A DNA stretch of 64,000 nt from Tubiluchus corallicola (lineage: Eukaryota > Priapulida > Priapulimorpha > Priapulimorphida > Tubiluchidae), in NCBI GenBank assembly GCA_030141605.1, contig JAQGDQ010000353.1:151287-215286 (forward strand), in the 5' to 3' direction. Position 1 is the stretch's first letter, and each line of letters starts with the position of its first letter. Positions 13,601-28,100 of the stretch are shown here, piece after piece. The position numbers were made by a program, and so were the translations under genes. The notes under the pieces are model-generated. The model searched no databases. It saw only the letters and a list, made by a program, of their open reading frames with translations, and had not been told where the DNA came from.

Positions 13601-16600
13601 TAAGAATGAATAGCAGTTACAACAGTAACAAATGACAATTTTGATGGCTAACCGTACGATCCAGGAGTGGCACCAACTCTTGCTTGATAAGTCTACTGTA
13701 CACCGTGTACTGTGTAGTACAGTACTTAGCAAGCACTCTTCACTGGGAAGATACACACCTTGTGTTCAAACCATACTGTAGACTGTACACACCTTGTGTT
13801 CAAACCATACTGTAGACTGTACACACCTTGTGTTCAAACCATACTGTAGACTGTACACACCTTGTGTTCAAACCATACTGTAGACTGTACACACCTTGTG
13901 TTCAAACCGTACTGTAGACTGTACACACCTTGTGTTCAAACCGTACCGTAGACTGTACACACCTTGTGTTCAAACCATACTGAAGACTGTACACACCTTG
14001 TGTTCAAACCGTACTGTAGACTGTACACACCTTGTGTTCAAACCGTACTGTAGACTGTACACACCTTGTGTTCAAACCGTACCGTAGACTGTACACACCT
14101 TGTGTTCAAACCGTACTGTAGACTGTACACACCTTGTGTTCAAACCAAACTGTAGACTGTACACACCTTGTGTTCAAAGCATACTGTAGACTGTACACAC
14201 CTTGTGTTCAAACCGTACTGTAGACTGTACACACCTTGTGTTCAAACCATACTGTAGACTGTACACACCTTGTGTTCAAACCATACTGTAGACTGTACAC
14301 ACCTTGTGTTCAAACCATACTGTAGACTGTACACACCTTATGTTCAAACCATACTGTAGACTGTACACACCTTGTGTTCAAACCATACTGTAGACTGTAC
14401 ACACCTTGTGTTCAAACCATACTGTAGACTGTACACACCTTGTGTTCAAACCATACTGTAGACTGTACACACCTTGTGTTCAAACCAAACCATTATGGCT
14501 ATGGCCTCCCAGTGAAGAGTGCTTGCTAAGTTAGAAAAAATAGTTGCCATATAGTTAAACAAGCATTGTTCAAAAATCTAGCAAATTGTTGACAAAATTG
14601 GGTTAATGAAAATTTGTACTGAAGTGTCTGTATTTTCATTATCTTAGCTTTAATTGGTTCCGGTGGATCCAGTAATAAGGGTGGCATAGTGTGGATCTTG
14701 ATGTTTTCCTTGACAATTTATGTTATGTGTAAGAAGATACTTTATATGCTAAAATATAATTTACATAATTATACACATTTATATAATTTTATAACTTTAT
14801 TTTTGTGGTGCACATTCATAATATAATTGTGTTTTTGTGTGTGTGAACAAGGCAACATTGTGCAGTGAAATGTATTATTGGCATTCTGCTTTTACCAGGC
14901 TGTATGTAGACAGCGTTTGACACTTCTGATCTAGAGTCAGCGTTGTAGCAGGGGAAAATGGCTTAAAACCCCAAATGTAAATTAAAAAACAACTCTAACT
15001 TGCCGAGTCAGAGTTTAGTATAAGATGAACATCGCTGAACAGGATTTAGGTACAAGCTAAAGAAGCTATAGCTTGGAGCTTCACAATCTGTGGTGGATCG
15101 TAGTTAAAATTAGGGGGAGTGCTGCTTCAGTTTTTAGCCATTGTTTTTAATACTTTGTAAAACGAAACAACATATGTAATTTCAATGTTGTAATTGGAAT
15201 TTTAAACAAACAAACTTGCGAAAATTTATACATAAATTTGATAAAATCCTAAACAAAGAAAAATAAAATCCTAAACAAAAAAATTGCTTTCGAGTAGCCT
15301 AAATTGCCGCAGTTCATGAATATGTCTTTTTAAGCACGTGTGACGACTGACAGCAAACTGTTTGAGCGACAGTATTTTCTCTACCTAGCAGCAGACGCTT
15401 GCAGTGTAGGGTACAGCGTGTTATGTCAGACATGTGCGCATAGCCGCATGCGCACAAAGGCCAAACGCCACGTTGCTGGAGCGCATTGTGCTGGGTTGTG
15501 AAGCAAACAGCACTACCCTCACGTGCTCCGTACAAATATAAAGAAGAACTAAAAAAATAAGCTTTATTATACTGAATATTATCGATAATGTTGAGTGAAA
15601 ATAGGGGGTGCTGCAGTTCCACAGTACCCATACACGAGCCGCCATTGCTTACAATCTGCATGGGGCCTCAAAGAGGTTCCAGATTTGGTTTATACTCATT
15701 TTTAACTCAGGTAATCAGATTACCTGAGGTTATGCAATGCTGATGATCGTCAAGAGAGATCATTTTCACAGCTAAAGAGAATCAACAATGAATTGAGAGC
15801 CGCCATTTCTTAAGAAAAATTGTCTGCACTTTGCGTCATGTGTTTAGCAAGAGCGATAAGTTGCGTGCTTAATGACGTAATTAATGACCTTGGTTTTGGG
15901 AAATCAAGAAAGAAAATATTTAAAGTTGTAACTTATAGGTTTATCTAATATAATTTGTCTGATTTTGAGAACGCGTTGCTTACTACATTTAGTAAACAAA
16001 CACTCCGAAATGTTTGTTTGTATGTCACGTTGTATGTTACAAATTACTAGTATGTCATTATTAAATCATTTGAAGTTTTTTGTACTGTTTACTTTGATAT
16101 TTAATAATTAAATGGCATATATATTTTCAAATTTTCTTGGACCAGCTGGTGTAATTAAAAAAAGATCTCAGGGCTTTATATAACTAAAAGAAAACCGGAT
16201 GATTGTGTGAACATTACTTCAGGGTAAAGAATGTTCTAAAATATTGAAAACTACAATAGATTTTTATGTCAAAGCTTAGATTAAATAATAATTACCTCTG
16301 ATACTCAAATTTTGTTAAACTTTCAAAGCTACGCGCGGCTCAGTGAATCTACTAAGATTGGCAACGGCACTTTTTTGTCACTTTCATGTGACCGACAAAT
16401 AGAAGGCGGTACGGTGATAACCGTGATCATGAACTGTAGTGTTAGTTTCTGACGTCGTATGATGTAGAACCCATTTTCGTGACATCACGCATTTAAACAG
16501 CGCAAGGGAAGATGCCTGTTATTGCACAAACTGTGGTTAGTTTCTGATGTAAGCAATAGCTGTGTTCGGTTGCCGTTAATCAACTTTCTGAGCTAATTAT

Positions 16601-19600
16601 TCAAATATAAGGAACAATTGTTAACTTTTATAGGCAAGAAAATGTATATTTTGACAGTAGATTAAAATGAGATTGAGTCTAAACAATCATCCGGTTTTCT
16701 TTTAAGGCCTTGCTAAGTCTAATTCCGGCACTGAGCTGTAAATTAGCTAGAAAGAAAGTCGAAAATCAAATTAGTGAGTTACTTATGAAACACCCTGTAG
16801 AATAGCAGTGTGCAGGTTACTGCTTGTACAACACAATGTTTTAGAAAAGAATGCTGCCACAAACGGGGAAAAGATGAGCGAAAATATTGATAATTGTTAT
16901 TATTCTTCATAAATTTGATCTCCGTAATTACTTTACGTCGGATTTTGTTGATTTAGTGCCAAAATCTTTCCGTCAATTAAAGGACTAGATGGCGACAGTA
17001 TCAAAGTGTAAACAGCGTTCAGGTTCCACGATAATTATCCTCCAATTAGATTTTTATCATAATTATTTGGGTAAAGTTCATTCATTTCTACGATACCTCC
17101 CGTGGGTCATTGTTACCCTTAATTGTACCTGTATACTTTTTCATGGCAGTTACGTCATTGGGATGTTTTTGATCGTGCACGATGAACCGCTTCTGTCCCC
17201 ACTCTCGGTACCCAGGTTGCTGTCTATTCGCGTGTTTAACAAATCGGCTAATCCGACCAGATGCGGATGCACAGGATTAATCAGCGCGGACAACTTAATT
17301 TTCTGATTAAACACGATTGCTAATGACGCGTATTTCATCAAACCCTGTCACTCCTGTTCGTCAAGTCTTGCTAGTTTTTCTCTGGGCACGTTAACCCTTT
17401 CCGCGTCCCATTGGTGAGGGTCTACCACAACTGCCTGTCCACTTTCTCTCTGAATGTTAACCGAGGAGGACTGGCTAGGCTGGTCTCGACAGGTTGTTCA
17501 AGGACAACATCCAGGCGGAGCCCAGGTAATTTAGGAGAAATTCATCCCGACTCTGGTTTGACACGTTTGGCAAATTGTCGACTTTGAAAAGACAACTTAC
17601 AACTGTTTCTGTCCAGCTTGACGGGATTGTGCGTGTTGATGACAAACTGGGCAGACATTAGAACTGACATTATCTCTCTATGACACTAGATTCACTGTTC
17701 AATCTAGACATTTCTTTTACAGACATCATGGTAGTACTTCTAGTACTTAGATATTGTACTTTTTTCTTCATTAGACTATTCTTTTGTTCTCTATATAAGG
17801 TATAATATTTTCTATCTGTATAAGCTCAGCCAGCTTCCAATTACTGGGGAGAAAGGAAGAGAGGACTTCTCTAGTTTGCACTCAAATTTGTGTACTTTGT
17901 AACATTGAGTAGTTTTCACTAATACTTAAACGTTTTTTTGCAGTACGTCAACAACAAACTCTACACAAGCTGTCACATCGGTGGTAAGAACTTCTTCGTC
18001 AAATGGTGTGGACTTGTTTTTAGCAAATGGGGTCAAGCCAGAAGATCTGAGCACAACTGCTGCCAAGCATCAACTTCATCAGGACATTTCAGAGAAACAG
18101 CAGAGTGGCCAAGTTTCCAAAACCCACAGTGTTCTTGCACAGCAGCTCCAGGCACCTCTGGTAAATCACATTCCCATAAAGTCCGAGAAGGGAGACAGCC
18201 CAGACGGGTCAGTTACTTTGGCAACGATGACAACAATGGGAGTTAACAATGCTGTTGTAAATGGTCGTGAGTATTCGGAGTTACCACCTCTGATCCGCAA
18301 GGAGATTGAGATGAGTGGTGAAGGTCTTCCACCTGTTTCAACTCTCACGAAGAATTACCATAATTCCATGGCGTACAACACAACAAATCCAGAACAGAAC
18401 TCCTTCTTTACGACAACACAGACAAACCATCTGAGCTCATGGCCTACCAACCCTTCCAGCTCCACGGCATTTTCTACAGAGAATACAGTTTACACGCGCA
18501 GTCCTAATCCCGTTGCCATTTCAGCACCTGCTCCTGATTATTACAGGGAACCGTACTATCCCACTACGAATGGTGATTATTACACTATGAGACCACTGGA
18601 GTCGTATGCAGATCCGAATGTGGATGCAGCATTTGTGGAGCGGTATATGAGAACAAATGGAAATGTTAATGGCAATTTCAAGCAGCACAACCTCCATGTG
18701 GAGTTGTCATCACCAGATAGTGGAATCGGTGATACAAGTGTCACGCCCAGAGAGGTACGTTCATTTGGTTTCCTTTTGCAATTTTCTGTGTATAGGTTTT
18801 ACACGTCAAATGTAGACCCAGGAAAGTTCAAATGTGACTTAGGTAAGTCAAATGTTGACCCAGGAAAGTTCAAATGCGACTTAGGTAAGTCAAATGTGAC
18901 TTAGGTAAGTCAAATGTAGATGCTTTACTTTGAATAAATCAGTAATTAAGTTATTTAAGTGCAAATTAGAAAAAGATAAACCAAAGATAGTGCATCTATT
19001 AGTAGGCCTATAAGGTTGTTATTTTAACTTAGGAGCAATTATTAAATTCAAATTAAAGAAGATTAAATTTAACATCCTTAAACTTTAACACCTAGCCACA
19101 TTTGAGATACCAATGTCACATTTGACTTGACATGTGTTTACATTTGACTTACCAAAAACGCTTAAGATTTGTTGAAAACCATTGTCAACACATTTAAACT
19201 GCCTAAGTCTACATTTGAGTTACCAAGACACATTTGAATTACCTAAATCTACATTTGAGTTAACGCACATCTACATTTGACATGTAAAACCTATAGTAAG
19301 CTTTTCATTGTTATTAAATTGTGACAATTTTTACGGTGATTAGTACTACAGTATTTAGAAAGGCAAACTTCATTTTGATTGTTAAAGTACAGTACGCCCT
19401 GGCTTAGCGACGCTAATGCGTTCCAGCAAAACGCGACGTTAAGCGAAACGTCGTTAAATGAAACCAAAACTTCCATAGGAAGTAATGTAAACGAATTGAC
19501 ATGCGTTCCAGAACCAAAAATTGCTGCTTAAATCATATAAATTAAACATTTTACGAGTTTTATTCATATTTCTACTGATGAATTTCTTTCTCTTTGCTAG

Positions 19601-21939
19601 AAACCACTTATGTTTCTTACCAGTATTTAGCTAGGCTTGCTAGCAATTTCTCCTCCCGTTTAAACACTGCGTATTAAACACTTACGTTGTGAAAGCCAAG
19701 CTCTGCATGGAGCGAACCTGAGACAACTTCATTTACCACAATCACTTCTAAAGGTTTTTTTGAAGAATGTGCCTATGTCACTATATTTTTCTTTCAAATA
19801 AATTCCCTTAAATTATTTGGGATAGTAGCGAAATAATTTTTCTATAGCAGCATGCCTGATTTTTGTTGATAGTGACATGATTATGCATATTGCACAGTTT
19901 CATTTTTTGCAATTTTTTTCCTGTTTTTTGCTTTTATTTTACATTTGTGCAAAAAAGTCAATCATTTTTTCAAGTGCAGAATGTTATTGGGAGTGGAAAT
20001 GTTTGCAATTCTGTTTCCTAAGTTCAAAAGGAATGATTTGCACGCGATATTTTTAGGTGTTTGATTATTCGGAAATTCCTCCCCCGATGTTGATGTCGGC
20101 TGATATGGAGCAAAGAGCTTCAGTCATCTCTAGAGCTGAACACAAAGCATGCTCTGAGAAAGTTGGTCAAATAAGTACAGTACAAATACCCAAACTGTAA
20201 GTAGTTTTCATAGATTTATTTTTACATTTGTGGGTATACGTACACGATACATGTATACAATTATACATACATGTAATTACCCGTGTTATACATATACGCT
20301 AAAATAGTTTACTGATGATTCCAGTTAAAACTAGAACTTTTTTAAGGAGTCTAAAAATCATAAATATTAGAAATACGAAATGTTAAGGTGGTATTAAAAA
20401 AATCAAGTTTATTGAAATCTTTGCTGAAACTGAACTTCTTGTTTTGTTCAAATTGTTGTTAACTGTTTTTGCAATACTAATGAAAAACACGCTAATACCA
20501 TGTTTATGTTGACTATTAATTTTTAATCATTTAATTTGAGTTATTAATTGTTAATAATTCTTATTTGCTATTAAATTGCTTTTTTTAAAAATAACGTGAA
20601 AAGTACAGGGTGTCTCAAAAGTAGATATAATTTTTATACTTTACGTTTTCTATATTTTTTAACAAAAATCAAAATACAAACGTTATTGTCGTCGCCATAG
20701 TAATGTGTTTTCTGTCTAAAAATACAAAAAAAAATTGTCTAATGCTCCTGTTGGTACATGTGAGAACTTGCTAAGATTGGAAAAAAATTTAAAAAGAACA
20801 TCGGAAATAAAAGTGTATAGGGACTTTTGAGACAGCCTATATTTGTGTTGCTCCCACGCAATGTTGGTTAACATATTAAAATGACAATGAATTATACAAA
20901 AGAAAAAAATATTTTTGTATAAAAGTGAAGAATACGATAACGAAAAGTAAGAAGCTGTGATGCTTGTCAGTCCCAAATTATTTTTTTAATAATTTTGTTT
21001 TTGATTTGGTACTTTTCTTCAGTATGTCCATCTTGTTTACACATAATAATTTTTTTTTTCTACCTGTGCCCGTGTACTAAATATAGCCTGTATCCCACGG
21101 GATACATTGGGATTCAATGGAAGCATAAAATGTGCTTCATTTTGCAACTGCTGATAATTTTTTAAAAGTATTTAAGACATTTAGTATGCACGCTATGCTG
21201 ATCTGTACAAAGTCGTCTTAAAAGTACTGTACCTTGCACAGTTTTTTATGCTACGTAGATTTTCTAGTTTGCCATTTTATCACCATTTTTAGTCTATTGT
21301 TATTGGCTTAAATCAAAATAACTATTAACAGATCAAATAACTGTCAGTTTTAAAATTTTATTAATTTTAAAGGCAGAAAATATTCTCGTATCCCACGGGT
21401 ATACCATACAACGGGTATGAAAGGTTTAAACTAATCAGAATTGGCAATTCCTACAAGTACTTTTTTATTTAAAAAATTTCGAGATATCTTATTTAAATAA
21501 AACAAATTTATTATTAGAATAACCTGTTATATTACTTTAAACAAAACATGTCTTATTTTGCAATTGTATTATTTGTTTGATGCCTTGTTGTGCAATTTCC
21601 TTAATGCCGTGTTTAAGCTTTTCTACAAACACAATTATCACATATTGTGTTATTGTTTTGTATTGTTAAATATAGATCAAATACTTTTAAAAGGATGAAC
21701 ATAAAATATGGTATTTTCATAAAAACTGAAAATTCACAGATCAAGTAAAATAAAAAGTGTAATCACATTTGGTTTAATTTATAAATTTTGTTGTATAATT
21801 TTGAAAAGATTTGTAGAAAAACGAAATTGCAATGAAATAATTTATTTACATTTTTATTAAAAATTATAGGATAAATTCTCATGTTTTCATAAATCTCAGC
21901 ACTGTAAGATAGTCTTAATAATAATGATGATGATGATAA

Positions 21940-21986
<47 letters not shown>

Positions 21987-22091
21987 TTAATAATAATAAT
22001 AGTAATAGTAATAGTAATAGTTATAGTAATAGTAATAGTAATAGTAATAATAATAATAACGACCACGGCTACAGCAACAGTAACAACAACA

Positions 22092-22129
<38 letters not shown>

Positions 22130-25100
22130 CATTATTATTATTATTATTATTATTACCGTATTATCTCTTTTCATAATAATTAGTGTTTGTATTTGAATTC
22201 CCAGCTAATATTAGTTACTTGTTTAATTAGTTAAAATTTTAGTTTTTTATTATGTTGTCATCAATCTGAAACCGAAACAGATTATAATTAGTTACGTTAA
22301 TTGATTTTTAGAGGCGGTTTCTCTGATTACTCTGACATTTTTCGAGGGAATAAAAAGCAAAAATAATCTTAAATTTTATATCTTAAATTATCATGAAAAT
22401 TATGTAAATTTCTTTTAAAATTATATGAAACATTAATGAAATTTTTCTGTTTACGTATATTAATACACAAACGTATTTTTTGTTTTGACACAGGTTGTAT
22501 AAGAATAGTTGATATATGATTGATAATATTTTTTCCAGTCATTCTTCTGTTGGCATGAGATACTATCTCGAATCACCCAACTCTACGAATCAACGAAGAG
22601 AAGATGATCGAATGACATACATAAATAAAGGGCAGTTTTATGGTGTCACTTTAGAATACATTCCTGATCCTGATCGACCACTGAAAAATGGCACAGTAAA
22701 GGTAAGAAAAAACAGTTTTGCACAAATTCTAATTAAAAATTTCACTGGTACTGATATTTGTTTTATGTTGATGTACCTGAATTTCTATCTAGTAGAAATA
22801 ACGAAATACAGTACACCATTATGCGTGTTGCCGAACTACTTTATTTACAATGCGTTCTAGCGCATTAATACATAACATCTCCTTTCTTTTGAACAAAAAA
22901 AAACAAAAGTAAACAATCCCACTTCTGACACCATGTTTTATGTTGATGTACCTGGATTTCTATCTAGTAGAAATAACGAAATACAGTACACCATTATGCG
23001 TGTTGCAGAACTACTTTATTTACAATGCGTTCTGACGCATTAATACATAACATCTCCTTTCTTTTGAACAAAAAAAAACAAAAGTAAACAATCCCACTTC
23101 TGACACCATGTTTTATGTTGATGTACCTGGATTTCTATCTAGTGGAAATAACGAAATACAGTACACCATTATGCGTGTTGCCGAACTACTTTATTTACAA
23201 TGCGTTCTGACGCATTAATACATAACATCTCCTTTCTTTTGAACAAAAAAACAAAACAAAAGTAAACAATCCCACTTCTGACACCATGTTTTATATTGAT
23301 GTACCTGAATTTCTATCTAGTAGAAATAATGAAATACAGTACACCATTATGCGTGTTGCCGAACTACTTTATTTACAATGCGTTCTGACGCATTAATACA
23401 TAACATCTCCTTTCTTTTGAACAAAAAAAAACAAAAGTAAACAATCCCACTTCTGACACCATGTTTTATATTGATGTACCTGGATTTCTATGTAGTAGAA
23501 AACGAAATACAGTACGCCATTATGCGTGTTGCCGAACTACTTTAATTACAACGCGTTCTGACGCATTAATACATAACAATATTCACAATTTAGAGTAAAC
23601 AAAATGCTATATACTTGCAACTGCTATGGGGTGTCAGGAGATGACCGCTTCCTCCCCCTTGTAGAAGAAACCAAAATTTAGATAAAAGCTGAGAAAACTA
23701 TTTTGAAGATAATTTAATTTTGAGAGAAAAACACGTGAAAATTGGTAACATCCATTAATGGCTGCACTGAGTGCCAGAAACAAACTGATACTCATAATTT
23801 AGAGAAACAAAGAAATTAGTACTTAAAAATCGAGACTGGTAGATTTGTGAAGGTTAATATCTTTTTCGTTTCAGACACTTTTGATGGCTGTCTTCAGAGA
23901 TGAAAAGACAGAAGATGATGAATTGAAAGCTTGGGCTTTTTGGCACAGTAGACAACATAGTGCCAAGCAGAGAATACTTGATGCAGGTAAAATGGCAACT
24001 CATTTCTTTGCACACGGGGTAGATATTGTCTAACATTTCTATGACAAGTTCTAAATTTAATCGATTTTCGCTTGATTTTTGTAAGTGAATCATGATTATT
24101 GAAAGGAATATCTTAGTTTTATCTATATTTTATGCATGAGAAATAAACAGGGCCGTATTATGGCCTTTTCGCGGCTCCTAGGCTAATGGAATTATGGGGC
24201 CCCCTAACACGGAGCCACCCTCAAACTCGCCCCACCCGTCCTCAATATATTTTACTCGTGATATATTTTAACAGCATGTACATAGTTTCAAATAAACTTA
24301 TTGCAAATTCTTTAAATAAACTAGAGTAGCTACCTTTTGCTTGTCTGTAAAGCATTATTTAAGAAATATCACTATTTTACAATGTATTTCAAAAGAAATT
24401 AGCGCATGTTTCAGTACAACCATAGTTAAAAACACATTTTAGCAAAGTTTATCAAAGCTTAATGGCCCTAGGCTGGAGCCTATACTACCCTATTGGATAA
24501 TCTTTCCTTTGACATAAGTACAGTATTTAGATAAGAAATTAAAGTTAGTATGTTTGTATGAAATTATGGTTGCCAAAAATCTGTTTTTCAAAGAGTTCCT
24601 CGGCATTTCTGACCTTTGTATCTGAAAGTTTCTGTTTCCTAGATACAAAAAATAGTGTTGGACTAGTCGGCTGTATTGAAGAAGTTGCACACAATGCTAT
24701 AGCTTTCTACTGGAATCCCATGGAAGGCCCAGCCAAAGTCAATGTGGCAGTGCAATGTCTGAGTACAGATTTCAGCAACCAGAAAGGAGTAAAAGTAAGT
24801 TCCCATCTCCAATTTTTCACGTGCTTAATTTTTCAAACAGTTACAGTCATAAGGTTTAGTGCCAGATTTGGACTTCAAGAGGGCGCAAGTGCTGAAAGGA
24901 TTAATTAGGACTAGGCAATTTATTCTGACAATTTTTGACATAAAATGTTACGAATAACAATGTGACAGTGTGTCAAGGAGACTGTAAGAAGAAAAAAACC
25001 TGTAAAGTCACAGCCATCAGAAGAACAGAATATGTAAAGCAAAACCGGAGATAAATATTTATTTATTGAACCACTAGGCAAATTACAGGAAGCTGGGAAA

Positions 25101-28100
25101 AACTAAACTTAAAGCAAAAGCGGAGCCAATCTTAAACTGCAGGGCACAACAATCTACTCTTTAAAATATTGAAAGAAAACATACTATTTTTTTCAAAAAT
25201 GACCTACGTGAAGGAATTATTATCACACAAATGTAATTTCGCGTCCGCGCCACTAGTTCTATGCTGTTACATGCATTTCGCCATTCGTTAGTTAGACGGG
25301 CACTAGCGCCTGCATTTCGGAAACGCATTGCACAAAAAACAGGCGCTGTGCCTCTCAGCCCAGGCGTTAGTTTGTGATGAACTGCACACGTTCGATAACT
25401 CATGCATGAGTACAGCGGTAAATTTAAAATTTGAATTTTTATCATAAAACTTGCCAGTTTTAGCACAACACGCTGAATATCTTACTTCAATTTTTACTTT
25501 TGCAAACGCGTGCAACACGCTCGTGGAATATTTTTGCCTTTGATAATTATATTAATTTGTGATGTCATCAATAGTTGTGCTCATTAATAGTCATATGGTA
25601 AACAAATCCATAAACGATCACACATATTACGATATAATAATTTTCAACAGCTGTGACCCCCCTTATTCAATAAATTTACTTCCAACTTCGACTGCGACCC
25701 CCCATAACCCTACATTTTACTTTCTGCTAATTATTTGATTTGAAAAAGCTGTGTGGGGCCCTTCTTCCCGTGAGGCCTAAGCACGTGCTTATCTTGTTTA
25801 ATGGTTAATCCTGGGTAGAGTTGTACTAGAAACTATGGTTACAGCAGTCGATGCAATGACAAATGAATGTTTATATAATTGCTCATCAATTTTAAAGCGC
25901 AAGTTTAAAATTTAAAGCTTTTACAGCGGCCATTTTAGCGTCACCTTTGCTATTTATTAATTTACTCTTTTGACAGCAACAGTTGAAACTTTATTCAATA
26001 TAATTTGATTATTTGATTTGTAAAAGCTGTGTGGGGCCCTTCTTCCCCTGAGGCCTAAGCACGTGCTTATCTTGCTGACCTCTCTTCCCCTGAGGCCTAA
26101 GCACGTGCTTATTTTGCTGACCTCTCTTCCCCTGAGGCCTAAGCACGTGCTTATTTTGCCTAATTGTTAATCCAGGTCTGAATTAATGACTACCAAGCTG
26201 AAGTTTATACAGAACATTACAATAATATTATCGCCAGGACAATGATCTATTATATTTCTAGTTATTATTTTCAAAATTCATTTCAATAATAATAATATCT
26301 GAACTGACTTTTTGCCGTCAGTTTCATGTGTGGTATGCAAATGTTAGTTAATTAGCAAGAAAAAAAATGAGTTACTAATGTTCAGCAAAGTGATGTCTGA
26401 TGCTTTATTTCTCAACCTGTGTGTCAAGTCACGCTATCACGTAGATACTTGTTATTTTTGTGAAATTTGTGTTTTTTTAGAACTAATGGATAATTGCCAG
26501 ATTTCCACTCTTACAAGGTCCATTCCAACAGTATTTTTACTATACTTGTTCAATAAATTAAAGTTTAAGTAGATTAAGGCTGCAATTAATTATCTATGGA
26601 TATATGTGATCTTATGGCAAAGATGTACTTCTTAGCAGGCCCTATTTCAAGGGGGGGGGGACGATTACCCGATTGCAAGATTGCTATTTGACAAGTATTA
26701 AGGACTGGTCTTGAGAATAAAGCAGTTTTTCTTTCAATTGTTCTTTCCTTTAACAACTGTATAACTCCATATTTTCTCTTCGAAAATGCTTCTCCGGCGT
26801 TCTAGCAGTTCAAAAATTTTCTGGGCGCCCCCCCCTTCCAAGGGAGCATCAGACGTCCTACTTGCCCGGGCCTCGCTTAGGCTGAAATAGGCCCTGCTTC
26901 CTAGGGCGTATAAAACACATGTAAGGCCAATCGTTGAATATTGTACACCAGTTTGGCATACAGTTATGTGATATTTTATCTATAGAGAGCGTTCATAGAT
27001 ACACGTAAACGCTTTTTTAGATGTAGCATGGCTCGTATCTCATACCCTGACAGAGTAAAAGTTTTAAATTTTAGGTATTTAGAAGAAAGACAAATTTAAA
27101 ATGACCTATGTACAAAGTGTATATTATATTCTTTGCTATGTATGTGTTGTAAAATCGTTCTAAAGATGTAGGTTTGTGTGCTGAAAAGTTTTTTGCTATT
27201 GCGTCATCTGTTCGTACGTGGAGTAACCATTCGTTGAATTTTTTAGAGCAAAGAACAAATGAAAAGTAGTTTGGGCAGTTTTTTCAAACCGGACTGTTTC
27301 CATATGGAATTCACGTTCAAATTCTGTGAATGGTTCTCTTCTTGTGACAACAGCATATTTAAATTAGTCCACAAAAGATTGTGTTTAGTTGATCTTGATA
27401 ATGTTTTGAAATATGAAATATGAAAGGCACATGTAAGCAGTTTTTCTCTTTGTGTCTCTCCAACACTAAAAAAATTAATTATTTTTATCAACGAGTTAAT
27501 TAGGTGTTCTATTTTCCGCAAATTTCGACAATTTTCGCTTAGAAAACTGCGACGCATTCCATTGTGCTGACGTCATCCATTGTACTCTGTCTATAAGTTT
27601 AATTCAGCAAAAAGCTGCTACTGGCTTTGCGTTAGGTAAGTAGGCAGGATTTTACGGGCTTTGTGTTATGAGGATTAGGTAGGATGTTCGCGTATTATTG
27701 ATTATACGTGGATTTGTACGCAAAATCTTTTGCGGGGCCTTTGCTAGTTTTTATGTAATTTTCATTGTGTTGTATGTATAGTGCTGTATTGTTACATGTT
27801 TGTATAGTGTCTGTGAATTGTTAATTGAGTGTTAATAAATTAAATAAGATTATTTAATTTAGGCTTATTACTGACCCGGATGTTGTATTTTAGGGACTTC
27901 CGTTGCATTTGCAAATCGATACTTTTGACGACATGCGGGAGCCAAAGCCTATGCATCGAGGTTATTGTCAGATAAAGATCTTCTGTGATAAGGTAACCTT
28001 TTCAATACTTTTCTACTGAAATGTTCACTTTAGAGTGTAGTTTTAGTAAATACAAACAACAAATTAATCATTACGATCCTTAATAATTATTATTAAGTTA

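Noticed and set aside
13755-14490. 34-bp regular repeats resembling a CRISPR array
   Set aside because: The units are head to tail without unique spacers, and the DNA is eukaryotic; it is a minisatellite.
17938-18246. Alternative +1 frame beginning [14 protein letters not shown] over grh exon 2
   Set aside because: Phase from the preceding exon selects the other frame, which is open for the whole exon and grainyhead-like.
18755-18904. Extension of the frame of exon 17944-18754 as coding sequence
   Set aside because: A consensus donor GTACGT precedes it, the next exon joins in phase, and the extra residues come from a MITE.
19388-19520. Start of a DNA transposon (GTACGCCCTGGCTTAGCGAC)
   Set aside because: Looks like a transposon end, but the other end and a target duplication were not found.
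21896-22196. Poly-Ile/Thr frames on both strands
   Set aside because: Products of trinucleotide microsatellites.
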